Shown here one piece after another: positions 1-11,915 of a stretch of 64,000 nucleotides of DNA. The stretch is from Flammula alnicola. Its lineage: Eukaryota > Basidiomycota > Agaricomycetes > Agaricales > Strophariaceae. Numbering within the stretch: position 1 is the first letter of the stretch; every line of letters starts with the position of its first letter. A program made the position numbers and the translations under genes. A model generated the notes under the pieces. The model worked only from the letters and a program-made list of their open reading frames with translations. It was not told where the DNA came from and did not search any database. The stretch is taken from positions 1 through 64,000 of the forward strand of contig JADNRV010000225.1 in the NCBI GenBank assembly GCA_015499995.1. Direction: 5' to 3'.

Positions 1-425
1 AGGGGTAGAGCAAGGTCAAGCCTCGAACCTCGAGGGTCATGTGTCCTTCAAGCACACAAGCCAGCCAGCCAATACGGCGACGAAGTCTCGACGCTGGAGA
101 TGGAAATCTAGATGCGAGTTGGGTGGATCAGGAACTCGCAAGACCTTCATCCGAACTTCCATTTGGTTTCTCGTTGGGACTTGATGCTATTTTTCATTCC
201 AGATCGCCAATTCGAAAAAATTGAACGAGGTCGGATATCTGTGAAATGGAATGCGTTGAGCATTGCTTATTGAATCGTGGATCATACCAATGGATGGAGC
301 ACAACCGAGATGGCTGCATGCATCTGCATACCACATCACACAATCCCTATTTTCCAATCGACAAAACCCTCTATGCTTTTCCATGGATCTATTTCAACAC
401 GTTATTTATTTAATCATCAACATCA
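1..425. other. no supported gene
   Basis: Only short frames without domain signal or convincing splice structure are visible here. The segment lies downstream of the minus-strand hypothetical gene that ends at 426, and may hold its 3' untranslated region. Confidence 0.4.
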
Positions 426-1046
426 TCAAGGTCTGATGATGAAGCTGATCCTCATAAGTACTTCGTGTTGAGGGATTTCGTATCGACGCGGGTCGGAGAT
501 GTCTGGATGAATTCGTACGAGCTTGAGGTACTGGGATGCCTGAGTTTCTGTCCAGAAGTCGATGCCGCCGCCGCCATTTCCCGGATGGAATATTCGTACA
601 ATTTGGTGGCACAGCTGGCCTTGCTGGCTGGGTGGCGCATGTCGTCCATGACAAATTGGGATGCGGCATGGCTGCCTACCTGGTACCGCGGATAAGCAGC
701 CACCATCACTACCATTCAAATTCAAGGCCGCATTACGGTTGGCTATAACGTACACCAAGTAAACCCTGCCTTTCTTTTCTTTTCCTAAGGAATCGGATGT
801 TCGTATTAACTCCATGTCAGACTTACTTTCAGAGGCTTCATCTTCAATTGCCGTCGCGATAGAGGAAGGCAAGTACATCAATGGCTCTTTGATTGGAGGT
901 TTGCTTCTGAAGTGTTTCTCCTGTAGGACTGCGCTTCTGCAGTAGAACCGGACTGACGAGCGGTGCACCACTGTGTGTTCGCAGATCCTCAGTCGAGGGA
1001 TTTGTTTGTGAGAAGGGGAGGTTTCACTTCTGGAGAGGACGGACAC
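426..1046 (-). CDS. hypothetical protein, one intron
   Basis: Function unknown. A minus-strand frame of two exons can be built: 827-1046 and 426-742, separated by an 84-bp intron with a good GTAAGT donor (read from 826) and a TATAG acceptor (to 743). The model encodes about 178 residues. It contains a segment with a PGNGGGGIDFWTE stretch and a C-terminal part rich in charged residues. No domain was recognised. A second reading frame over 452-715 is also protein-like, so the frame choice is uncertain, and the start codon is only the first ATG of the frame. No signal peptide is obvious. Treat it as a possible gene. Confidence 0.3.
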   Translation of the reverse strand: MSVLSRSETSPSHKQIPRLRICEHTVVHRSSVRFYCRSAVLQEKHFRSKPPIKEPLMYLPSSIATAIEDEASESKSDMELIRTSDSLGKEKKGRVYLVYVIANRNAALNLNGSDGGCLSAVPGRQPCRIPICHGRHAPPSQQGQLCHQIVRIFHPGNGGGGIDFWTETQASQYLKLVRIHPDISDPRRYEIPQHEVLMRISFIIRP

Positions 1047-2020
1047 AGTGTGTCCGACTCTATTGGATCAGCATTTGGGCGCGTTGATGTGTGATGTTTA
1101 CCCATGCGCACCTGCGGCGTTGCAGAGCTGACGGAATTTCGAAGGCCTGAAGTTGACTTTTGGAATGCATTGTTTTCTCTTTTCCCATGTCAATGCGTTG
1201 TTTTCATTAAGGTGCCGTGAGCAACATGCGTCGACGTCGTCCCTTACTTATTTGCTGTATTAATTATATAGGCGCGGTAGAAACGTGGATCGCCATTTCT
1301 CTGGTAATGCGCTCGGAGTTTTGCTTATGCTGTATGGCGCTTACAGGCTACAGCACCCGACACACTGCGATTATCCTGGTGTTTGTTTTCGTTTTCACCG
1401 ATGAGTAGATTTTTTCTTTCTGCATCATCATTGTCATCAAAGGTCATTTTCGTTCCCAGATCGGAGAGGATGCGGGAATCAGCCTCGCTCGAGTAGAGTT
1501 CAAAGCATATGGAATGCTTATGGAATGCCTTTAATCTACAGCACATTTCCCTCGCCTTCGAGGTTCTTCCTCCTCGACCTTGCAATCGAATTCGAAGGTG
1601 CGTCGAACCTGGCTGGTTGGGCCGATACAAGGCCGATAAGCCAGGGCTGGATGAAGAATTAATATTCAAAAATGCAGGTACATGTCAGCGGCGAAGCACC
1701 CGGTGGGTGGTTACTACAGGGGATGATATCTGGATATAGCCTGACAACTTCCACGGACTGTCATTTCGCTAGGTAGAAATCAGCATTGTCGGTGTATGAG
1801 GGGATGATTCAGGGCGAATGTGCGAGCCAAATAGCGCCAAAGTTTGTGTCCAAAAGAAGATATCTGGCAGAGGTCGAGTTGAATCTACCGCTTCTTGTCT
1901 CTTTCCATCATCTTTCATCCTTCCCGTTCCTTTATAACGTCCTTTCATTTGCCCCAGCTCGTTCTTCAGCTGGTCCCCTCAGTCTTTTAAACAGCACGCT
2001 CGCTCTTTCAGTGTCCTCCA
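1047..2020. other. intergenic; promoter side of the DUF1996 gene
   Basis: Weak open frames only, for example a minus-strand frame at 1325-1669 without recognisable domains. The 3' end is pyrimidine-rich, as is usual just upstream of fungal start codons, and leads into the secreted-protein gene starting at 2021. Confidence 0.4.
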
Positions 2021-4594
2021 ATGAAGTTTTTGTTGACTTTGGCCGCCGCGGTGGCCTCGGCACGCGCGTATTGGCTCATGGGGATTGGTTTGCTGTTTTC
2101 TCGCTCAAAACGACAATTTTGCTCATCTATGAAATAGAGGATTTTATCACGACTGAACGCATCGATCCCCTCGTCAGTCCTGGTAAAGTTGCCAGCCATG
2201 TGCACTCAGGTGTGTAACAGGCGTCTATTCGCCGAAATGGGACCACGACCGAAAATAGATAAATTTAAATTAACACTGATTTGTTCTCCAGTCCTCGGTG
2301 GTAGCAATTTCAGACTCACGACCAATACCGCGTCTCTGCGTCAGAGCGAGTGTTCCTCGATCCCGATTCCACAGGATAAGTCTGCCTATTGGTTCCCTGT
2401 ATGTGTTTTGACTTGATCTGCCTATATCCTCGATCGGCTGATAAGGGTATTTTCGTAGCATCTTTATTTCCAGTGAGGACTTTTTTCTAGCCAATTATTA
2501 ATGGCATTAATAACACTGCCTGAAAGGTGGAACAATGGGAGTTTCACGAGCCTCAACGGTGGAGCAGTCATGTTAGTTTGTTTTCTCGCCTCTAACTTTT
2601 ACAAGCGATAATGACCTTATTTCTTTTATTTTTGTCGTACAGTTGTAAGCTGGTACCTCGTGTCATGGCTCTCGAACTGTTATCTCAGACAAGCTACTAC
2701 AGATTATTTATTCAGCGATAATCCAGGAACGACCACCGCGTTTCCCGATGATGTCAGTGGTTGCCGATCTTTTTTTCAATTTTCCTAGTTCCTGACGGGC
2801 CTAATTCACTATTAGTTCCGCATGCTCAGTGGTATGCGCATAATAGTCATCAATTCCAAGTGCATGGTAATTAATTTGAGCGCATATATTTACTTATTTG
2901 ATTAGGCGACCCGACCCTCCGTACTTACGACCCAAACAGCCACGCCCAGCAGGCCGTTACTTTCCTCTGCCTCGACTTCAATGGTGTTTCGACAAGGTAC
3001 AATGAATTGCCTCCGATCTCCTGCCCTTCTGGTATCCGTGCTCAAATCGTGGGTCTCCTTTTATCGTCGACCCTTAAGTACATGGCTGACTATTTTATTC
3101 CCCCTTTCGCCGTAAATTAATAGAACTTCCCGAGCTGCTGGGACGGAAAGGTTCGTACTGTTTTAATCAGCATAAAATAATCAGTTCCTAATAGGTTATG
3201 AAACAGAATGTTGACTCGCCCGACCACAAGTCGCACGTTGCTTTCCTCTCTAATGGACCGGATTCCGGAACTTGCAGTGATCCCAACTTCCCCGTTGTCC
3301 TCCCACGTATCTTCATTGAGGTAAATAATCACCTACGAGTCGAGAAGCGCGGATGTGCTCAATTTTTGATGAATATTTCGTTGCTAGGTTTACTGGAGCG
3401 CGAGCGACTTTGACAGCGTCAGGTCTCAGGCAAGGAACACTACCCAGCCTTTTGTGTATGTCACCATTTTTTGCCAGTCTATCAAGAAATATCTGTTCTT
3501 ATTTTCGATGACTTGTTAGTTACTCTTACGGCGATCCTACTGGGTACGGGTACCACGCTGGTGCGTCAATTCCCAACAACATTAGCTGATGACTGATCGA
3601 CATTCGCCTTGTTTTATGTGTTATAGATTTCATCAATGGATGGGATGCAGGTGTTTTGCAGAAAGCTGTTGATAACTGTCATTGCGATCCTTACGGCGAT
3701 GTAAGTTGACCTCCATGGGAATCCAACTTGAAATCTCGTCCATGGAATGGAGTCTGATGTCGTTTCTGTTCTTGATAGGCTACCTGCTGTGTCAACCAAG
3801 GCCTCTTCAACATGAACCAGGGAAAATCTTGCCGCATTACCAAAGCCATTGATGAACAGAGTATGTTTCTGCTATCCAAAACATTAAGAATATTGAATTC
3901 TGATATGCTTCTTCAACTCGCAGCTACCGGCACCCTGCTCAAGCTACCCGGCAACAACCCTGTCCAACCTGAAGGAAAGAAAGCCACCGTCTTCGCGCCC
4001 GACTCTACGCCTGCCCTTCTTTCGCCCATCTTCGCGTACACTGGAGATTCGCCGACCGCCACTGGCACAGTTGCCACCCCGGGCCAGACCAACATTGTAG
4101 TCCCAACCCCTGCTTCAGTTGTTACTGCCTCTGCTGTCAACACTGTGGGATCCCCAAGCGCATCCCCTAGCTCGTCCGCCGCCTCGTCCGCCGCTTCGCC
4201 CACGAACACGAACACGAAGCCGGCGACGACGAGCTTGGTGCACTCGACTACCGCTGGTTTCCCGACGCACAGCATTCCGACGGTCAGCATCCCGACAGTC
4301 ACCAACAAGGTCCCCACCATCTCCCTCCCACATGTTTTGGGAGCTTCTACCCCAGCCGCTAGTCCATCGGCAGTGGCTGCACCGGCTACGAAGCCCACCA
4401 CCATCGTGACACCTGCGAAAGGGGCGTCCCCCGGCTCTGGTTCCAGCTCCAGCTCCAACTCTGGCCTTGCCTCTGGCACCAAGTCAGCCTCGGGTTCATG
4501 CAAGAAGCGCCGCTCTGGTATGGAGAAGCACCGCCGCCGCGCCTTCCACCAGCTCCCACATGTCCGCCATTTAGATTACGAATACACGACCTGA
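2021..4594 (+). CDS. secreted DUF1996 domain protein
   Basis: Secreted or cell-wall protein of the fungal DUF1996 family; the biochemical role of the family is unknown. The start at 2021 opens a clear signal peptide (MKFLLTLAAAVASARA) followed by YWLMGIE. After short exons (2021-2087, 2138-2209, 2292-2398 and more to the last one, 3924-4594) come hallmark family motifs: ERIDPLVSPGKVASHVHS, then GGSNF, then PQDKSAYW, later DHKSHVAFL, and a cysteine-rich segment near CHCDPYGDATCC. The last exon continues into a long Ser/Thr/Pro/Ala-rich tail of roughly 150 residues that should be heavily O-glycosylated, ending in a basic stretch (KKRRSGMEKHRRR) also seen in family members. All introns inspected are short with GT-AG ends; the last one, 3861-3923, is 63 bp and in frame, so reading through it gives no stop. 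The gene looks intact. Confidence 0.9.
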
Positions 4595-5223
4595 GACGCC
4601 CATATCACGACATGACACGCGCCCTCTCTCCATCTTGATGGAGGATGACGCGCTGGATTTTTTTTGCCTCTTCTCTCCATATCCTTTCCACATCCTTTCC
4701 ACGTCCTGGAATATTGACGGTCATCCCACTCTTCCTTGTCTTTCCCGCTTCAACTTTCCTCGCAGCATCCCAGTCTGAATCCGAATCTCTCTTTCCGCTG
4801 GCTATCTCTCTTGCTATCCAATTGCTATCCCCGTTGTCATCCTCACCTTCTTCCACATCCTCTGTACCATTGCTACCCCATCCATCATCCTTCGGCCTGG
4901 GTCGAGGATATTGTCTCATCGTTCTAGAGAAATCTCGGTGGCAGGTTAGCTCCCATTGATTGGCTGTTTTATCCCGCCCTGGTTCCATCGAGATAGCGTT
5001 GTTGTTAGATATGAAATTGTGAAATAAAGTGTAACATGTAGAATGTCAGCGTAGTGAAGGAACATTTGTGAAGGTGCGTACAGAACTGCAGGATAAAGAT
5101 TGATAACATTCAATTCGACAGCAAATAATTAATGCAGACAGGATCAACCGTGCTTATGCAAACCAAGAACGAGATACGAAAGAACAGGCTCGAGAGAAAA
5201 TAGCACAGCACATGTACTTACTC
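4595..5223. other. convergent intergenic region
   Basis: 3' flanks of the DUF1996 gene (plus) and the RING gene (minus). Pyrimidine-rich sequence at 4640-4920 gives open frames on both strands, but none has domain content. Confidence 0.5.
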
Positions 5224-7029
5224 CTACGCAAACACAGCCATAGCGCCCCTAGGCTCTGTCCAAGTACCCGCCTTCCCAGCACCCTGACGCTGCTCCTTCT
5301 CCTTCTCAGGCCCCCAAATCCCATCGATCTTCACGCTCACATGCACCCTGCCACAACTCGCCACGGGGCACTTCCACTCGTATTCGCCTTCCACCTTCGG
5401 TTTCTTATTTGACACACGCCGTTTTTTCGCAGGCGGGTGCTGTGTCGGCATTTCCACTGCCGCCGCCACTGAGCCCGACCCCGAGGAAGGGCCAGCGCCA
5501 CCAGGAATATTCGAAGACGATGCCTGTGAAGGCAGGGTGCTCGGAAGCAGTCTCGAGCGTAACCGCGAGCGAATGCTATTCTGCGCGTCCGCCTCGACCA
5601 CGGCCAACGCGTGCAGCTCGGGGACAGCATCTCCATACGTCGCTTTGTGGTGGCCCGCCGCTTTAGCTTTGCCCTTTCCCTTCCTGTCCGCCGTTGTCGT
5701 CGGCGCTTGCTCGTCCTCCTCCGGCGGCTGCCCGAGCTCGTTCAGACACTTCTCGTCGATCAGGTGCCCGCATCGCAGCCCCCAGATACGTTTGTACTGC
5801 GCTTCTTCGGGGTCGAGCCCGGCGTTGAGAATGAGTGGGTCGAGGCATTTGGCGCAGACGAGCAGGGCGTTGAGTTTTCCTGCTCCAGGTGACGATTCTC
5901 GGCCGCCAGAAGACGAGGGTCCGGCGACTGGCTTGGACGAACTACCCTCCTCCTCATCGTCGTCCAGGATGATAGGTTCGTGTATCGAGGTAGGAGGGAA
6001 GAACCGTCCGCGAGAGGCGTTATTGTCCTCCTCCTCGGAGGGCACGGCGAAATCAAACGTGAACCCAGGCTCCGGCTGCGGAGGGTGGGTGTAGCTCTGC
6101 TGGTACTGCTCTCTCTCACGCTTCTCTGTCGCCCGCCCGCGATGGACGAAGTCGGTCCACGCAGTGTAGAACCACTCGTCGTCCGGGGGGCCGTTCAGCA
6201 GCATCTGGATCTGCGGGCGGATGTCATCGTCCGAGTCGTTGAGAATGCCCGATATGTTGAGAGGGTTCGTCCGCCTAGGGACAGGCCGCGCAGCCGCAGC
6301 TCGGCGTATCCTCGTAGCGGCGGCGCTGCGTTGGGCGTGCTGCTGTATGGCCTGTGTCCTGTTGGAGGAAATAAGGGCCCCGCCGAGACCCATTGATGGC
6401 GTGTGGTGGGAGGGTGGCGCCCCGCGTTGGGGGAGGGTCCTGCTAGGACCAAGGGCCGTCGCGAGGTGATTGGAAGGTCCTTCGCCAGCTGGAGGCCCCG
6501 GAGAAAGTTCGAATTGGAAAGGCTCTGGGTTTGGAAGGACGGGTGGGGAGGGAAAGGGCGGTGCTTGGCGTCTCATAGGCAAGGATGTGAACCCCGCGTA
6601 ATGTCGGGGTACAGGTGGCATAGGAGGGGGTGCGCTGGGGTCGCGGGGTGGAGGAGAGATAAAATGACGATGACTTCGTCTTCCATTGACATCTGTATAT
6701 AGTCAATAAGTTTTTCGAGTCAGCAGGATGTAAACCTGTATTAAGAAGGAAGACTTACCATGTCCAGAACGTATTCGAGAAGACACAATTTCAACCTCGT
6801 CGTCGCTGTCGACGAGAGAAATAGTCTCCGGATGACTGTGTTGGCGCCTATTCGAAATCCTCGAGGCCGCCCGACTCTGCTGCGAAGAGGTCGAGGCTTC
6901 TCCGTTGTACGAGTCTACATCGATGATTTCGATGGAATTCCTCCGCGAAGGAGGCTGAAGGGCATTTTGCATGTCATTGAGAGCTGGTATGGGACGCCCT
7001 ACAATGGCGGCCATCGCTGTTCTGGACAA
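5224..7029 (-). CDS. RING-finger-type protein
   Basis: Probable nuclear zinc-binding protein, possibly a ubiquitin ligase. Exon 1 (6759-7029) and exon 2 (5224-6692) join through a GTAAGT...CAG intron to give about 579 residues. The N-terminal third is disordered and contains two IDVDS / SLVDSDDEVE stretches that resemble SUMO-interacting motifs, followed by a Pro/Arg-rich region. Near residue 420 a split RING-like array starts: CAKC, then about 25 residues on GLRCGHLIDEKC, then a disordered linker with a KKRR basic patch, and finally CPVASCGRVH near the C-terminus. The C-x2-C, C-x-H-x4-C and C-P-x3-C spacing fits a RING with a long insertion. The last residues carry WGPEKEKEQ, typical of basidiomycete members. 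E3 activity is inferred only from the cysteine pattern. Neighbours are convergent with the DUF1996 gene and unrelated in function. Confidence 0.75.
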
Positions 7030-7639
7030 CGACGAAGAAGGGGATGGTGGTGGTCAGTGGTCAACAGCCGTTCGTTGTCCCAGCCTGTTTTGTGCACGGG
7101 CTCTGTCACGTGACTGACGCGTCGCATCTTTTACTTACTTAATACTATGTTTTTACCGACGCGTGCCACATTGGGAAGTCACCGAATATGAACGAAAGTG
7201 CTGGAAAGTGCACCATGACTCATGAATAAGTAGCTTCACTTTCTCAAATACCTTAGTCATCGGTTTGAATTAATGTAGAGCCAGGAGAATCGGCATACTT
7301 GTCTCTTATCACACGTCCGGATTTTTCAACACATTTTCTTGATTTACAAACAACTCCTGCCATCTAATGAAGATCGAATGCGTAATATACAGATGACGTT
7401 TCCCCCAACGAATGCCGAATAATATAATGATAGTTCAAATGCCGCCCGACCCTCCTCCGGCTGAAATAGTGCGCAACGGAAGAGAGTGATGGATGATGAT
7501 GTGATGGCGACAAAGTCTGTGGACACGAGGAAACGATTAGCATGGCTCGACAGATTGTAGAGAGAGCAGGAGAGAAGAGGAGGGAAGGGCGTACAATGAT
7601 GAACGATTGATATGGTGGTGCTGCGAAGCGCGAGGTAAC
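7030..7639. other. intergenic; 3' side of pheromone gene 1
   Basis: No gene supported. The part from about 7344 to 7639 resembles 37330-37580, downstream of the second pheromone gene (shared blocks include CATCTAAT.AAG, a run of ATAATGATAG and CCTCCTCCGGC), so the duplication extends past the coding region. Confidence 0.6.
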
Positions 7640-7810
7640 TCAAGCGACGACACAGTAGGCATTACCGCCACTGCCTCCGTCGTCCTCGTTGGTGGGGAGG
7701 GTCTCGGTCTGAGAGACGACGCAGTAAGCGTTTCCGCCGCTGCCTCCATCGTCCTGGTTGGCGGGGACGTCCTCGATGTAAGAGATGATGCTGGTGATGA
7801 AGGAATCCAT
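7640..7810 (-). CDS. mating pheromone precursor, two pheromone cores
   Basis: Lipopeptide mating-pheromone precursor of the basidiomycete type, which signals to STE3-like receptors after C-terminal farnesylation. It has 56 residues starting MDSFITSIISYIEDV. Two near-identical blocks follow: PANQ-DDGGSGGNAYC-VVS and PTNE-DDGGSGGNAYC-VVA. The second ends the protein as a CaaX box (CVVA) directly before TGA; the first carries the same cysteine context internally. Precursors ending in CVVA are well known in Agaricomycetes; an internal repeated core is less usual. A frame continues upstream to 7906, but the ATG at 7810 is chosen because it matches the start of the paralogue at 37751 and lies about 72 bp from a TATA box. 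No receptor gene was found in the window, so it may be a B-locus member or a non-mating pheromone-like gene. Both copies of the block are intact. Confidence 0.88.
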   Translation of the reverse strand: MDSFITSIISYIEDVPANQDDGGSGGNAYCVVSQTETLPTNEDDGGSGGNAYCVVA

Positions 7811-7881
7811 TTGTGATGTGAGGTCGAAGTTGCAAGGGGGTGTGAATGCGACTGGGGAATGGGATATCGACCCAGGTCTCG

Positions 7882-7888
7882 TTTTATA
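7882..7888 (-). promoter_or_regulatory. TATA box of pheromone gene 1
   Basis: TATAAAA read on the minus strand, about 72 bp before the ATG at 7810. The paralogous gene has the same box (37807-37813) inside a conserved CGTTTTATAC context. Confidence 0.65.
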
Positions 7889-8032
7889 CACCAAAATGTT
7901 CTGCAAGAGATACAGGCGTTGACCCTCTAAGGCATTTCAAAAAGTGCCTGTTCGGGCACGCCGATCATGGTTTAGGGAGATGGCCAATGAGCGCGCGCGC
8001 TGCGGCCAGTGAGGGCCCATGCAATTTGTGAA

Positions 8033-8075
8033 GACAATAAAACACAATAAACTATGACAATAGCCTTATTGTTCT
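8033..8075. promoter_or_regulatory. cluster of ACAAT / ATTGT motifs upstream of pheromone gene 1
   Basis: Within 43 bp there are GACAATAA, CACAATAA, GACAATAG and, inverted, TTATTGTTC; another AACAATAAGG follows near 8110. ACAAT/ATTGT is the core bound by HMG-box (Sox/MATA_HMG type) proteins, and HMG-box factors drive pheromone-response genes in basidiomycetes. The second pheromone gene has the equivalent cluster at 37946-37987. Binding is inferred. Confidence 0.5.
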
Positions 8076-8707
8076 CCGCGATATTGCTACGACGTGATAT
8101 ACGTCGAAAACAATAAGGAATCCCGCCAGTCGTTACTCACGCGAGCCCAGAGCCCCCTCTATCGCACTGTATATCCAATAAATTGGAAATCTGCAATTAG
8201 ACGCATCTTTTGGTCTACAGCCAATAAAGTGACTGGTCGGGCGTCGGGCGCCTGTCTGACGGACAGGAAAACAAAAAGCACAAAAAGCACAACTTCAGCA
8301 AATTCAGCAGGGCAAAGCGAAATTAAAATAGCTGCCGGTACCGAGAGTCAATGTATGACGGAAGATCCTTACGGCGTATTATTCTTTAGTAGGAAAGAGC
8401 ACCAAATAAGGATTAGTGCCCTTCAGGAAGTTCAACATGAGGACGAATTCGAATTCAAACGCTCTGCACATAGGTATTGCCCTCCAGATTCCAGATCTAC
8501 AGGACATATCTGCCAGAGAAGATTAGCCCAGAAACAATAAGAGCCTACATATAAGAGCATTTGTTTTAGGAGGTACCGTAAGGTACGTGCATCAGCGTCT
8601 ATCATCGTGCCTCTTCTGAGTCACCTGAGGGTTAATTTATTTATTATTTCATCGGAGGGATCGACCGTTCATCGTATCAGCTGTATTGAATAACGTTAGT
8701 CATGGCC

Positions 8708-9412
8708 TAGTCTCGACCCAGACGCTTGGGAAGATTGTGGCTGTGCCAACCCATTTCGGCACTGCCTACAGGAGGAATCTTTACCAAGACGTCTGGTACG
8801 GATTTACCGTGATCGAGTACATGAGTTTTTCAAACCCCGAACAACGACCGAAAGCGGAAATCTCCCCCTATATGCAGCCCTTACCGTCGACACTACTCCC
8901 TTCATTTGTAGAATTATACATTCAGCCCTGTCGAAACACCTATAATATGATGAATAACTTATTTCCCAGTGATTTTGAGCCCAATTCGCAGTGAAAGCAG
9001 GATTTTGTAAGGTGCGGTAAAGTTATCTTGTGACGGCTGTCGCGGCGCCAGTGGGGTGTGAAACGGGTCTCGAGATGTTGATGGTGTACGCGCAGGTGTA
9101 TTCGCGTTTTCGTCGTTGCGCGACCTCTTGAACGGCGTCGAGAATGCCATAGTGGTGCTGATAAGATTACAGCAAACAATGACGCGCCCGACGCGTTTGA
9201 GCACGTGAAGCTCGAATTTCCGCTTTCGGTCGTTGTTCGGGGTTTGAAAAACTCATGTACTCGGTTACGGTAAATCCGTACCAGTCTACTTGGGAGAATA
9301 TCCGGCGATCACACAGTCTCAATCGAGTTGGGAAATAATACTTGTCATCAATTTTTACTAATCTACACAGAGCCGTAGATATTCGTCCCCAAGTAGACTG
9401 GGTTCGAGTCTA
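8708..9412. mobile_element. 705-bp inverted-repeat element with 9-bp target duplication
   Basis: Non-autonomous DNA element. The 9-bp direct repeat GTCATGGCC flanks it at 8699-8707 and 9413-9421. Termini are inverted (TAGTCTCGACCCAG at the left; the right reads TAGACTCGAACCCAG on the other strand). A second, nearly perfect inverted pair of about 70 bp lies inside (about 8790-8865 against 9214-9283, both containing CCCCGAACAACGACCGAAAG), so the element can fold back. The loop at 8866-9213 holds a minus-strand frame beginning MAFSTPFKRSRNDENANTP, with several S/T-P sites and Arg/Lys, which looks like a captured 5' end of a host nuclear-protein gene. A 9-bp duplication is typical of Mutator-like elements; no transposase is present. 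Confidence 0.75.
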
Positions 9413-9421
9413 GTCATGGCC

Positions 9422-11485
9422 AAAGTGTGAAACTTATTGTCAATGAACCGTGTAGCGAATTTGTTTGTGTCCGGTCTCCTCTACAGCCGGATCCACCGGG
9501 ACTATCTTCGAATTCGAGGCAACTTGATCTGACTCGGGACCGGTGCTCTTTCACCACCCAAGCCCAGTGCTCGAGCTCAATCGTTCCATGGGCACCCGTG
9601 CGCAGAGTAATTGCAATCGATTATCAGCTACAGAACTGAGGTGAAGAGGATGGAATAAGGACCAGTGGGAAGGAAACTGTCTCGATCCGAGTCGTAAGGA
9701 CAGGAGTCTATTCTTCAATATTGAATCCACTCACCCCATTGCGGTACCGCGACTCCATTAACTGTATCGTGGCATCGATGACAACTTCACCCCCCCTCAC
9801 GGCAGCTCGTCTACCGTTATGTTAAATCCCATAACCAAAATATCATCTTGTCCTTACCCTCGAGTTCAAACCGAACATACGTCGTCAGACGGGCGAATAC
9901 ACGGGGCAGCGTTTCGAATATAAAGCCCCACAGCTACCTGTCGGCGCGCTTCAGCCAATCAATGGTGCAGCAGATGCTAGCCGATGGAAAGCCGTACCGT
10001 CGTATTCCATACCGATTCATCATCCTTCATTCGTTCACTCTCGCCACGTGCACATTGTCCGAGGCATGGCGGGAGACGAGAGAGCCATCGTACGACAGCC
10101 ATTGCAATTTGGATTGTGGAGCTTAGCAGAGACGCTCGCTGATCATGCATACGATAGGACGAAGAAAGGAGGGAATATCGTCCTGTCAAACTATAGCGAA
10201 ACACGCACCGCTGGAGGGATGTCCTACATCGGCAGGATCAGCTGGAGGGTTTGGATCAAGCGCCGATCCTTGGATTCAAGTTCGAAAAAGCAGACGCTGA
10301 GACGACCCTCCGACGTCTAAACAAATTCAAGTTACCTTCAACAACTCTATCGTCCGATGCTCACATCCCCCAACGATCGTTCCCGAGTCGGCAAGCTCTG
10401 GCTCTGGGGCTCGCGAGACCACCTATGGGCTCTTGTCCGCCGTCCGGAAATAAACCGAAAAAACGGGAATCATCCACAGGCGATGGAGGGCGTGCAAATA
10501 CCATTTGTTCGGAATGTTGCTGGGAGCCGCAGCCGAGGAAAATTAAAGGGAACCTTCTTGGTGTTTTTGTTGTGAGGTAAATTTATCTACAAAGAACGCC
10601 GGATGTTCTCCTGTGGTACGACGATCTCTACTCTAAAGTCTCGATGCTGAGATGAGTCCAGGAGTCCTCCGACGTCAAAAGAAGGAGAACAAATGCGTTG
10701 GCGTACCCAACAATTAGTCCATGTTGCGTCCAGTGACCATTTCCTAGTTGGCGACTCGCGAGATGAGTTACAGTTATCTTGGCGGTCGTCTGTCAACCGA
10801 AAAAGGCTGGAATCATCTATCCATGGGTGTTGGAAAGGCGTTTGTTTAGCCACCTCTCCGCATCGAGGTGCGACCGCCAGTGGCCTCACGTTACCACCGC
10901 GCTGTCTTATAGATCAGAACTTATAATTGTAATTCAACGGATGACGTGTACGCCGTGCAGTAAACTCCAGAGTTCGTCGAGACGTTACGCGTTAAACTTC
11001 ATCTTGTGCATTTGAATCGATCAGACTGCTGATAGGCGCCCGCGTCGCAGAAAGGCATGAATGAATCTAAAAATAGTTGTGCTTAGCCTTGGTCCGTGAA
11101 CACGCTTACCAAAACTTTTCAAGATTCTACGAAAGCAACTCAGCACATCTCCGAAACGGTCAAAACTTGCATATCATGATCATGATCACTGGGCCATGTG
11201 CACTGCGACGACTCAAATCTTAAACTCAATGCTCCGAGAGCATAACATTTGTGCGAATCGATCATGTATTTGGAAACAAAGCGGCAAAGTACTACATTGC
11301 TCCTCGTACCGACAAATCAGCAGTGGGCGGATGTTGGTTTGTTGTGTTTGTGTTTTCTTGCTGGTGATGGGTTAGAACCCCCTTTACGAAAAAATCCTTT
11401 CGATAACCAAGAAACGATGACTGTCGGCGCGAAAGAGTCAATACACGAGAACACATGAAAGGAAAGATAGAGACAACGCACCCAT
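9422..11485. other. two kilobases without a supported gene
   Basis: Many short frames on both strands but no domain, signal peptide or consistent splice structure. Parts of 10230-10520 and 10600-10850 share short blocks (CCTCCGACGTC, ACCGAAAAA, GGAATCATC), hinting at an old diverged duplication. Confidence 0.4.
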
Positions 11486-11728
11486 TCAATAATCTTCCGG
11501 CATACGGAACTGTCTGGCGTGCACCCGCCTCGCACGAAGCTGCATCTCAGGTAGCGCACGGGGAGCGGCATGTTCCGCCCGCTCAACGAACTCGTCATGA
11601 ACGTAACGAGCCTCGACGTCCGCAGCGCGCTCTGCATAAGCGCGCGGCAGTGGGACGGGGATGACGGCGGCGCTAGCGAAAGCGACGGCAGCGACGAGGG
11701 TGGTGACAGCGGCGAACGAGAAACGCAT
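11486..11728 (-). CDS. small secreted protein
   Basis: Eighty-residue protein with a classic signal peptide (MRFSFAAVTTLVAAVAFASA) followed by AVIPVPLPRAYAERA and an Arg/Glu/Ala-rich mature part ending RQFRMPEDY. It has no cysteine, so it is not a disulfide-type effector or a hydrophobin. It is a single exon and starts at the first ATG after a pyrimidine-rich leader; a TATA box lies at 11916-11923. Function unknown. Basidiomycete genomes carry many such short secreted proteins with paired basic processing-like sites; release of peptides by a Kex2-type protease is possible but not shown. Confidence 0.65.
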   Translation of the reverse strand: MRFSFAAVTTLVAAVAFASAAVIPVPLPRAYAERAADVEARYVHDEFVERAEHAAPRALPEMQLRARRVHARQFRMPEDY

Positions 11729-11915
11729 GTTTGGGTGGTCGAAGATGAACGGGTGGATCGTTGGTGGGATTTGGATATGAACGGATGGGCTTCTTCACCG
11801 GGAAGAAAGTGGGCGGAGGTTGGAAGGTAGGTAGAGGCGGGAATACACAAGACCAAGCTCGTGGTGTAAAGGGGGATTGAAGACTAGCTTAGAGAAACAT
11901 GGTGGGTGGGCGCGC

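Noticed and set aside
4605..4988. Open frames on both strands downstream of the DUF1996 gene
   Set aside because: Pyrimidine-rich 3' region; no domain or splice support.
9398..9421. GGTTCGAGTC box resembling a tRNA T-arm
   Set aside because: It is the right terminal repeat of the 8708-9412 element; no acceptor or anticodon stem can be folded around it.
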